DNA of 64,000 bases, from positions 62,001-126,000 of the forward strand of contig JAZULT010000070.1 in assembly GCA_045603225.1 (NCBI GenBank), read 5' to 3'. The notes under the pieces were generated by a model. That model was not told the DNA's origin. It was given only the letters and a program-made list of their open reading frames with translations, and did no database searches. Shown piece by piece: positions 17,713-26,700 of the stretch (position 1 is its first letter; every line of letters starts with the position of its first letter). The position numbers were made by a program, and so were the translations under genes. This DNA comes from RGIG9115 sp045603225 (GTDB taxonomy: Bacteria; Bacillota; Clostridia; UBA1381).

Positions 17713-17775
17713 GTTGATTTGTCCATGTATTCAGTTGATATGTCTATGGACTTTTTATATGAAATTGTATAAAAT
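17713..17775 (+). promoter_or_regulatory. Direct-repeat operator and activator-dependent promoter of the surface-protein block
   Basis: GTTGATTTGTCCATG (17713-17727) and GTTGATATGTCTATG (17734-17748) differ at two positions and lie exactly 21 bases apart, two helical turns, as AraC-type half-sites do. The second repeat touches a weak -35 TGGACT (17747-17752), followed by 17 bases and TAAAAT (17770-17775). A poor -35 covered by an activator site fits class II AraC activation. The rest of the 339-base gap 17574-17912 is AT-rich leader with no further gene. Confidence 0.6.
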
Positions 17776-17918
17776 AATATTATAAAGTGGATATGTTGTA
17801 TTTACAATATATAAACTTAGAAGAAATTCGTAACGCATTATATTTGTTATATTCGATATGATAGAAATAAGATAATGCATTTTATTGAGTTGAATTTAAA
17901 AATAAGGAGCGAATGAAA

Positions 17919-19583
17919 GTGAAAAAAGGAATTATCAGCTTGGTGACAGCTTTTTCTGTGATAACTGCCGGCGGTATAATGGCGGAAGGAGCAGAAATTA
18001 CCGGATTAACTCTTAATGACGGAGTAGTAACCGTTACCGGAACATCTGAGGCGGAGCGTATAGCAATCAAGGTTATTCCGTCAGATGATGCCGAAGAAAC
18101 AGATATCGGTAAAGTAATAGAAATGAATGAAGTTGTCACAGTTGACGGCAGTTTTGAATACAAATTCAAAATGCCTGATGTATGGAACGGGGAACCCAGT
18201 GACGGTACATATAAAGTAATTGTTACAGACAGCGAAAGAGACACATATGAATATATGTATGTAAGTGCTGTTGCAAGACAAAATCTCCTTGATTCACTTA
18301 ATAATTCTGAAAATATCGGAAGCGTATTGATGAATGAGGAGTATGATAATGCATTTTCAAACCTTGGTGTAGATGTGGAGTTTTACAGAAACCTCGACGT
18401 TAAGGGAAGAGAGAGCTTTGAAAAGATATTTAAAAATACAGCCGGTACAGATGAGATAAACGGTGAGAACTTGTCGGATATATATAATATCGCAGTTGTT
18501 GTACAGAGCATCAATAACAACGATGTAACCGATGAGATTGTTGATTCTTACGGATTTGTTTTCGGTGAAACAGAGTATAAGGATATAGAGGATGAGGACC
18601 TTAAGAAATGGAATAAGGAAATCCTCGCTGCAAATGCACCTTATGAAAAAACTTCAGAAGTTGAAGCTGTGTACGAGGAAGCAAACATTACTTTCCTTCT
18701 GAATACTGCCAAGTATACAAAGTATGATGAGCTTGTTGATAAGTATGATTATGCAATCAATATTAAATCAGAAAGTTTCTATAAGAAGTATCTGGATTTA
18801 TCGGGAAGTAAAAAAACAAGTGTTAATTCTGCTCTGAAAAATGAGCTTGCAAAAAATCCTGCAGAGAGCTATGAAGACTTCGTAGAAGCGTATGAAGATG
18901 CATATGACGAAGGAACTGCCGAAAAGAAAAATAGCGGCGGAGGCGGAGGAGGCGGTTCATCCTCCGGCGGAACAAAAGTTTCAGGAACCACCGGTGGACT
19001 TTCAATAAGCGGTGTTGAAGATTATCCTGCAGCTGAGAAGGCTCCTGAATTCAGCGATATGTCAACTGCCGAATGGGCAAGAGAAGCTGTTGTCGCACTT
19101 GCAAGTCGCGGAATTATTTCCGGATATGAAGACGGTACATTCAAGCCGAACAAAGAAGTTACAAGAGAAGAATTTGTAAAAATGATAATTCTTGCCATGA
19201 ACATAAACGGAAGTAACAGCAACGGTAAGTTCAGAGATGTTTCTGCGGAAGCATGGTATGCACCTTATGTAAATGCCGCTGTTGAAAAGGGAATTGTGAA
19301 CGGCGTGAGCGAAACAGAATTCGGAATCGGTAGTGGAATTATAAGACAGGATATGGCTGTTATAGTGAAAAGAGCTGTAGGAGAAGTTCCTTCAATCAGA
19401 GACTACGCAGTGTTTGGTGACGAAAGTGAAATTTCAGATTATGCCAGGTCTGCTGTTGAAGCTCTATACAAAGCAGGAAAGATTTCCGGTATGAGCTCGG
19501 ATGTATTTGCGCCTAAAGGTGCTGTTACAAGAGCGCAGGCGGCTAAAATACTTTATGACACATTCGTAGGAGGTGCAAAATGA
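17919..19583 (+). CDS. S-layer-homology (SLH) surface protein
   Basis: About 554 residues from GTG 17919, nine bases after AAGGAG; the ATG at 17913 is only three bases from that site. A signal peptide ends near 'GIMAEGAEI'. A beta-type domain (to ~100) and a mainly helical, acidic region (~105-320) come next. A glycine/serine linker ('SGGGGGGGSSSGG') leads to three SLH repeats: 'FSDMSTAEWAREAVVALASRGIISGYEDG', 'FRDVSAEAWYAPYVNAAVEKGIVNG' and 'FGDESEISDYARSAVEALYKAGKISG'. SLH triplets bind pyruvylated cell-wall polymer, so the protein is wall-anchored. Its stop overlaps the next start (ATGA), which links it to the following surface protein. It is the first gene of the long rightward block. Confidence 0.88.
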   Translation: MKKGIISLVTAFSVITAGGIMAEGAEITGLTLNDGVVTVTGTSEAERIAIKVIPSDDAEETDIGKVIEMNEVVTVDGSFEYKFKMPDVWNGEPSDGTYKVIVTDSERDTYEYMYVSAVARQNLLDSLNNSENIGSVLMNEEYDNAFSNLGVDVEFYRNLDVKGRESFEKIFKNTAGTDEINGENLSDIYNIAVVVQSINNNDVTDEIVDSYGFVFGETEYKDIEDEDLKKWNKEILAANAPYEKTSEVEAVYEEANITFLLNTAKYTKYDELVDKYDYAINIKSESFYKKYLDLSGSKKTSVNSALKNELAKNPAESYEDFVEAYEDAYDEGTAEKKNSGGGGGGGSSSGGTKVSGTTGGLSISGVEDYPAAEKAPEFSDMSTAEWAREAVVALASRGIISGYEDGTFKPNKEVTREEFVKMIILAMNINGSNSNGKFRDVSAEAWYAPYVNAAVEKGIVNGVSETEFGIGSGIIRQDMAVIVKRAVGEVPSIRDYAVFGDESEISDYARSAVEALYKAGKISGMSSDVFAPKGAVTRAQAAKILYDTFVGGAK

Positions 19584-22045
19584 TAAAAAAATTAAGTTTA
19601 GTTATTCTGACGTTATTACTTTGCGTATCAAGTGTATTTGCATCAGCGGCAAATTCTGATAAAGTGAATGTTCTTACGGGACTTGGAATACTTGAAGAAG
19701 ACTACAGTGAAAAGAAGTCGGTAACACTTCAGGAATTTCTCGGTGCAACTGTAAACATGATGTCGGAAACGGAAATTTCTCCGGAAAAGATTTACGAAAA
19801 CGCAGTAGTTTACGGCCTTATAAAAAAGGCAGAAGCAATGGAACTCCAGGGAACACTGAAGTTTGAAAGAGCACTTAATATTGCGCTTAATGCTATGGGA
19901 TATACTCACATGGTTGAGATGACGGGAAATAACATAAATTCCGTTATTGAAAATGCAAGAGCCGCAGGTCTCCTTGATGAAGTGTCGGGGAAAATCGGTG
20001 AAAACATCAGCGGAGAGGCAGTTATAAATCTTCTTTATAATATGCTTGAAGCTCCTATCTACGATGTGAATATCACCGGTGGCAAAGTTCAGTATAAACT
20101 GAACAAGGATAAAACAGTTCTTTCCTACTTCAGAAAAATATCTGTTGTAGAGGGATATGTTACAGCAACATCATCAACTTCCGACTCATCAGCCAATGGT
20201 CTTGAAGAAGGCATGATTGCAATAGGTGATGAAGTTTACGAATGTGAATTTGATTACAACGATGAAATAATCGGACTTCCCATAGAAGCATATGTGTACG
20301 ATGCTGAGGGAGACGGAAAGGTTCTTTACATTACTGTTAACTCAAAGAAAACAGAAAGAATCGAAATTTCAGCAGAGAATATTGACAACATTCCGGTCAA
20401 CTTCTCATATATAGAGTATGCAGACGGAAATAAGATTAAGAAGCTTAATCTGAACCCTGCACTTAAGGTTGTGTATAACGGTAAGTTATACGAGGATTAT
20501 ACGAAAGAAGACCTTATGCCGGAATCGGGAAGCATTACACTTATAGACTGTGACGGCGACAGAAAATTTGATTATATTCATGTTAAGTCATATAAGATAA
20601 TGGTTGTATCAAATATATCTGTTACATATAAGACAATAACTAATAAGTATTCATATGATGCTGATACTGCAAGTCTTGATCTTTCCGATGATGAGCTTGA
20701 CGTCAGATATTATAAAGATGGCGGAGAAATTGCATTTTCTGACATTAAGAACGGAGACGTTTTGAATATTGCAGCGTCAAAAGGAAAAGAAGATAAGATA
20801 TTAAACATATATGTAAGCTCAAATGTTGTTACGGGAACTGTTACCGGTAAGAATGATACTGAAAAACAGGTTACAATAGGCGATGTAAGTTATCCTGTTT
20901 CATATATATACTATGAAGCAAAGGACAGTAAAGACAAAAATTATCTTGCTTTTGATATAGCACAGGAACAGAGCTTCTATCTTGACTGCTTTGGTGCGGT
21001 TGTATATGTATCCGGTGCAAGAAACAGCGGATATGAATATGTGTATATGCTGAAGCACAAGTATGATGAAAGTGAAGAAAAGTATTTCATAAAATCCCTT
21101 AACACTGATAACGAATGGGAAACACTTTACTTTGACTCAAAAGTAGGATATAACGACGAAGGCAGAAAAGATGTTGCGTCTGTTTATAAAAAAATTGTAA
21201 ACAGCGGTGTTACAAGCGAACTTGTACTTATAAAGAAAAATGCTGATGGGTTAATAACAAATATAAAATTCCCTGAAGAAACAACGGAATACGAACCGAA
21301 TAAGTTCATAAAACAGCCGACTGTTTCAAGATATTACTGGACAAGTAATCAGACGCTTGACTATTATGAATACATAAAAAATGATGTAATTGTGTTTACC
21401 ACACCGTCTGCTGATCAGGATGCAGAAGATACAGATTTGTATACTGTTGAATCAGCGTCATATTTCAGAGACTGGGGAAACTACACATACAATTCATATA
21501 ACGAGGATGAGTTCGGATATCCTGAGGTACTCGTTATGAAAGGATATAACGCATCCTCCGGAGCTCGTTTGTTTGTAAATGATGTAATAGAAGTTGCAAG
21601 CAAAGACGGCGGAGCTGTTAAAGCGGTTATCTGTAATGTCGGTGGTATTCTTGACCTCAGAGTTCCTGAAAAAATGCCGGGTATAATAGGAAATGTTCAA
21701 CCCGGCGATATAATCTCTGCAAGCATAAGAGACGGAGTTATTATAAGCTGCACAGTACAGTATTCTCTTTCTCAGGGAAAAGCTCCCGGAATCAGCGGAT
21801 ATGTTTATAACACTATTGAATACAAGGGTAATGTAATCAGCTTTGATGCGGAGCGCAGAATGGTGCTTATCGACTGCGGAACAGCGAAGATTCCGATGAA
21901 GATTGATACGGATGTTTCGTTTAATATATGGGATTCTGAAAAAGAAAAATTTGATGCAGGTAATTTCTACGACCTTGAAAAAGGTGATTTCGCATTTGTC
22001 TACGGTGGAAGTTCTGATATTCAAACCATAGTTGTATACAAATAA
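19580..22045 (+). CDS. Secreted surface protein with a degenerate SLH-like N-terminus
   Basis: 821 residues with a signal peptide (1-22). Residues ~25-150 resemble degenerate SLH repeats ('VNVLTGLGILEEDYSEKKSVTLQEFLGATVNMM', 'YGLIKKAEAMELQGTLKFERALNIALNAMGY'), with the usual LG.(I/L) and TR.E.F positions only partly kept. The remainder is beta-rich, with many short domains and repeated 'GDV/GDE' turns, and no catalytic motif that I recognise. It is translationally coupled to the upstream SLH protein, suggesting the two form a surface pair, possibly a scaffold for the glycan-degrading enzymes. The function is unknown. Confidence 0.75.
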   Translation: MIKKLSLVILTLLLCVSSVFASAANSDKVNVLTGLGILEEDYSEKKSVTLQEFLGATVNMMSETEISPEKIYENAVVYGLIKKAEAMELQGTLKFERALNIALNAMGYTHMVEMTGNNINSVIENARAAGLLDEVSGKIGENISGEAVINLLYNMLEAPIYDVNITGGKVQYKLNKDKTVLSYFRKISVVEGYVTATSSTSDSSANGLEEGMIAIGDEVYECEFDYNDEIIGLPIEAYVYDAEGDGKVLYITVNSKKTERIEISAENIDNIPVNFSYIEYADGNKIKKLNLNPALKVVYNGKLYEDYTKEDLMPESGSITLIDCDGDRKFDYIHVKSYKIMVVSNISVTYKTITNKYSYDADTASLDLSDDELDVRYYKDGGEIAFSDIKNGDVLNIAASKGKEDKILNIYVSSNVVTGTVTGKNDTEKQVTIGDVSYPVSYIYYEAKDSKDKNYLAFDIAQEQSFYLDCFGAVVYVSGARNSGYEYVYMLKHKYDESEEKYFIKSLNTDNEWETLYFDSKVGYNDEGRKDVASVYKKIVNSGVTSELVLIKKNADGLITNIKFPEETTEYEPNKFIKQPTVSRYYWTSNQTLDYYEYIKNDVIVFTTPSADQDAEDTDLYTVESASYFRDWGNYTYNSYNEDEFGYPEVLVMKGYNASSGARLFVNDVIEVASKDGGAVKAVICNVGGILDLRVPEKMPGIIGNVQPGDIISASIRDGVIISCTVQYSLSQGKAPGISGYVYNTIEYKGNVISFDAERRMVLIDCGTAKIPMKIDTDVSFNIWDSEKEKFDAGNFYDLEKGDFAFVYGGSSDIQTIVVYK

Positions 22046-22057
22046 GGAGGGAAAGAC

Positions 22058-23749
22058 ATGAAAAAAATATTATCATTATTATTAATATTTTCAATGCTCG
22101 GTGCGCATGCGGTAAGAGCAGCTGAAAATATGGTGGAAATCTTTCCCGGATGGGAAACGACAGGAAATGCGTCAATTGTAGATGACGGAACAGGAAATCA
22201 TATAGCAAAGTCGGTTAATGGTGGCAGAATAACATATAGACTTTCCCGGACATTTAATCCGAGATTCAGGCTGACATTTAAAGCTAATCTTCCTGTTGGT
22301 CCTGACGGAAAAGCGGCACTTGATATAAATATAGGTGCTAATGATACGAGACTTTTCTATATGAGAGATAATGCAAAATCGATATCTGAGGAGAGAATAG
22401 AAGATGGTGTAATGCCTGATATGGGAGCAGGCAGAGCATGGTATCAGTATACTGCTAATTCCGGATACTGGTACGGAAATTTATCTGCATTTTCGTTTTC
22501 ATCCAACGGTGCGGGTACAGCATATATTGACGATGTTACGTATGAAGTTGGAGATGATGGAAGTTTTACAACATTTGACTTTGATTTTGAATTCTGCTAC
22601 GTAGCAAATCCGGATGCAGTGAAAGGTCTTGTTGCAAACGGTGACGGTGAAAATGTTACTCTTATATGGAAAAATCCGGATACGGTTGTTAAATCTTTTA
22701 AGGTCCTTGAGAACGGCTTTGATATAACAGGCGGTGCAGTTTTCGATCTGACAGCGGGCGGATATAACAGGTTTGTTTACCCATTATCCCTTGACTCAGT
22801 AAGAAAGTATACTCTTGTAACCGAAACTGCGAACGGCACAGTAAATCAGACGGTTATAGGTAACAGAGCCGAAAAACTTGCAAAAGGCGGAAAATATACA
22901 GCGGACGGTACTCCGCTCGGCGGATGGTCATTATCGCTTCAAAGCGGAGAAACGGAAATGTACGGTGGTGTGTTTCTTGACGAAAATAATGCACTTGACG
23001 GAGATTATTCACTTCGCGTAAATACGGGTATTGAAAGTTCTAACGGTTCTGCATTTAATAATGCGTGGAACGGCGGAAAGTTTATCCTTTATCCCGAAAC
23101 AACCGGACTTACGGCAGGTAAAAGCTATAAGCTTACGTATAATGTAAAAACATTAAACGGCAGAGGCTTACACGCACTTTACGGAGAAACACTCGGCCCT
23201 GAAAATATCAGTACTGCCGGAGCTGTAAGCACAAACTGGAAGCAATATGAATATAAGTTTACTGCCGCTGACGGACATAAGCTTCAGCTTGTATTCGATG
23301 GTTCAGCAGATAATTTCTGGGTTGATGGAGTTACACTTTATGAGTGTGACGCTGACGGCAATATAACAGGCGATGAAAACCTTCTTGTTAACGGTTCATT
23401 TGATAATGAAATCGAATGGCCTGATTATGAAATTACCGATAACGGTCTCTTTAATGGAGCTATGGAAGTTTCTTCACTTTCAGAGGGAACATACAAGGTT
23501 AAAACAGTTATCAATAATCATAAAGTAGAAGCCGGCGTTCAGGCTCAGGTTATGGCACTCCTTAAAAAAGACGGAATTACCGTAAAATCAGCCGCATCTG
23601 AAATTACAAATGCAGGAATCGGTGAAAACGAAATCGGATTTGATTTTGAAATTCCCGATACATCAGACGGTGATTATGAACTTTACATATTCACATGGGA
23701 TAGCCTTAAGGATATGCATATATTGACACCGGTGAAGATAATAAAGTGA
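22058..23749 (+). CDS. Secreted beta-sandwich protein, putative glycan-binding (paralogue of the gene at 29600)
   Basis: 563 residues with a signal peptide (1-21). The first ~165 residues form a beta-sandwich with the conserved pattern 'MGAGRAWYQY', 'YWYGNLS', 'AYIDDVTYE', present twice in the protein at 29600. A short FN3-like stretch ('NVTLIWKNPDTVVKSFKVL') and a CBM4/9-like domain (~285-450, closing 'FWVDGVTLYECDADGNITG') follow. A C-terminal ~105-residue beta module ends 'DYELYIFTWDSLKDMHIL'. No catalytic site is seen. AAGGAGGG precedes the ATG, 12 bases after the previous stop, so it is in the same operon. The likely role is substrate or wall-glycan binding. Confidence 0.75.
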   Translation: MKKILSLLLIFSMLGAHAVRAAENMVEIFPGWETTGNASIVDDGTGNHIAKSVNGGRITYRLSRTFNPRFRLTFKANLPVGPDGKAALDINIGANDTRLFYMRDNAKSISEERIEDGVMPDMGAGRAWYQYTANSGYWYGNLSAFSFSSNGAGTAYIDDVTYEVGDDGSFTTFDFDFEFCYVANPDAVKGLVANGDGENVTLIWKNPDTVVKSFKVLENGFDITGGAVFDLTAGGYNRFVYPLSLDSVRKYTLVTETANGTVNQTVIGNRAEKLAKGGKYTADGTPLGGWSLSLQSGETEMYGGVFLDENNALDGDYSLRVNTGIESSNGSAFNNAWNGGKFILYPETTGLTAGKSYKLTYNVKTLNGRGLHALYGETLGPENISTAGAVSTNWKQYEYKFTAADGHKLQLVFDGSADNFWVDGVTLYECDADGNITGDENLLVNGSFDNEIEWPDYEITDNGLFNGAMEVSSLSEGTYKVKTVINNHKVEAGVQAQVMALLKKDGITVKSAASEITNAGIGENEIGFDFEIPDTSDGDYELYIFTWDSLKDMHILTPVKIIK

Positions 23750-23778
23750 TAACAGTGCGATATGAAAGGATGTAGTAT

Positions 23779-26700
23779 ATGAGAAAAAGAATTTCTGTTC
23801 TATTAACAATGATGATCCTTTTGCAGTTTATGCCGGGCGTATTATTGGTGACAAATGCAGAAGGACTCAAGCCTGTCAATACAATCATAAATGCTGCGGG
23901 TAATGTTCTTGTAATGTCTTTTTCAAACCCTGCATCATCTGATATTACAGGTGTAAATGCAGAGCTTTACAAGGGTGATACACTTATTGGTAAAAAGACA
24001 GGTCTCTCAACCGGTAAGTCGCAAAAATCTAATTTGCATTTCGGAATAAATGACGGATATGCACTTGATAACACATATGGGAGTGAATACACCGTAAAAA
24101 TCAATATAACATCAGGCGGTGTTACGGAAACTACAGAATATGAAGTTATAAATGGAAGTGTAAGCGGAAAACAGGTGTATCTCAGTACATACGGACTGGG
24201 GCTTAAGCCTTTTCAGGATTTCAGCGGTAAAAATAATCAGGTTCTGAATATCAGTCCCGACTTTACCACTTATAAATCAGGTACAAGCTCACTTCATCTT
24301 AACATGAACGGTTACATGAAGAGTGACGGTTCTTTTGTTTCAAGCTCACCCGGTTACTCGGCTTTGCATATCATGCTTCCGGATGTAACGGGACTTAATT
24401 CATCAAAGTACTATGAATTTTCATATTGCTATAAAAATAATGCATCAAAATCTCCTAATGTTTATTTTGGTTCGAACAGTGAAAACAATAAAATGCCGGG
24501 AATACTTGAGGTAATCGGCTCTTCCGGCATGGCATCAAAAACCATAACAACAAGCGAGGACGGATGGACAAAGGTAAGCGCCATTTTTCAGGGTTCAACA
24601 TTCCGTTCAAGAATTTTCAACGAAAGCAGTTCAAGAGAATTCTGGTTTGATGAGTTTTCTCTGAAAGAAGCAGATTATAACCCTGATACAAAAACATACA
24701 CAGTTGCAGAAGATGCTGTAAACCTTTTCAAAAATGGTGGTTTTGACAGAGCAGTTGCAAATCTTGCAGTTAAAGATAATTCAAAGCTCACATGGGATAT
24801 TGTTGGTAATGCAACATATGACTCAATTAATATTTATAAAGGTGAAACCTTAATCGGTACCGTTTCAGGAAGTGAAAAGGAATTTACAATTCCTTCGGAG
24901 CATCTTGAAAACAATGCGGTATACACTGTAAAGACAGTTGACGGGTTTAAATATGAAACACAGGGTGTTTCCGTAAAGTATACATATCAGAAAAACGAGG
25001 ATGAAAGTCTTGTTGCATCTGATGTTGTAATTACGGGAGGCGGTGAATCTGTCGCGTATGCATTCAATAATCCTGCAGACAGCGGTATTACATCTGTAAA
25101 AGTTGGTTTGTATAAGGGAGGAACCCTTGTATCGGAGAATAACAGCAGTGTAATAACTTCAGCAGGTTTTGTAACAGGTTCATTCGGAATTACAGACGGT
25201 GTGGCAATTGATCACACATTCGGTGCTGAATATACAGTTGCAATAACAGTAGATGCAGGCGAAAGAACATATACAAAGAATTACACCGTTATAAACGGAG
25301 CACGCAACTCAGGTAATTCACTGAGATTTTCAACTTACGGACTTCCGCTTTCAGCTTATAACGGTGGAGGAGCAAATCAGATTATCAGGATTGAGCCTGA
25401 TTTCAACACATACAAAGCCGGAAATTCTTCAATGTTTTTCAATATGCGCGGATATATGAAGAAAGACGGTACATATTCATCTTCATCATCGGGACATTCT
25501 GCGATTGAAATTGAAGCAAATGCCCCCGGTCTTGATTCGTCGAAGTATTATGAGTTCAGCTATTACTACAAAGGCGCAGAACCTGAAATGTACTACGGTT
25601 CAAATAACAATGTATGGAATAACTGGCCGGGAATGTTACCTGTTCTTGACGCAAGCGGTAATCAGGTTAAGAAGGTTAAAACAGTTGATGGTGACTGGAC
25701 AAAAGTTACTGCGATATATAAAGGTTCAACGTTCTATCTCAGAATATTCCACGAGGGTGGAAATAAAAAATTCTGGCTTGATGAGCTTTCATTAAAAGAA
25801 GCAAATTATAACCCGGAAACAATGACTTATACAGTGGTTGAAAATGCACCTGATGTTTACCCTAACGGTGGATTTGACCGTGCTGTTTCAAATCTTGAGT
25901 TCAGGGATAATTCAAGACTTACGTGGGACATTATCGGTAATTCAACATTCATGAAGATGAATATCTATAAAGGCGAAACACTTATAGGTGAAGCAGATGG
26001 AACTGCAACGGATTATACAATCCCTTCACAGTATATTGAAGAAGGTGAAACCTATACCGTAAAGACGGTTTCAAGTGCAGGCGTTGAGGTTCAGGGCGTT
26101 TCTGTTGTTGCTGAAATGAGACCGGGTGAGACAGATGAAACTCTTGTTCCGGGAGATGTAGTCGTAACAGGCTGGGGAGACAGAATTGTTTATGCTTTCA
26201 ATAACCCTGATTGCAGTACAATCACAAGAGTTAAAACTGCTGTTTATAAAGGAGATACTCTTATAGCGCAGAAAGGCTCAAACGTTACATCAGCATCCGG
26301 ATTTGTAAGCGGTTCTTACGGAGTAACAGACGAAATCGCTCTTGATAATACGCTTAATTCTGAATATACATTTGCGATTACAATTGATGCAGGTAATAAA
26401 ACAAATACCGTGAAATACAAGGTATTAAACGGTAAAAATAATACAAATAACCGGGCATTGCCAACATATGGTCTTGGTTCAACAGCGTACAATGGTGTAG
26501 GTGCAGTTCAGATTGTAAAGATAGAGCCTGACTATGAAACATATAAATCCGGAACATCATCAATGCATTTTAATATGCGCGGATATATCAAAGGTGACGG
26601 AACATATACAACTTCATCTCCGGGTCATTCATCTGTACAGATGGAATACCATACAATATCGGCACTTGATCCCGGAAAATACTATGAGTTCAGCTACTAT

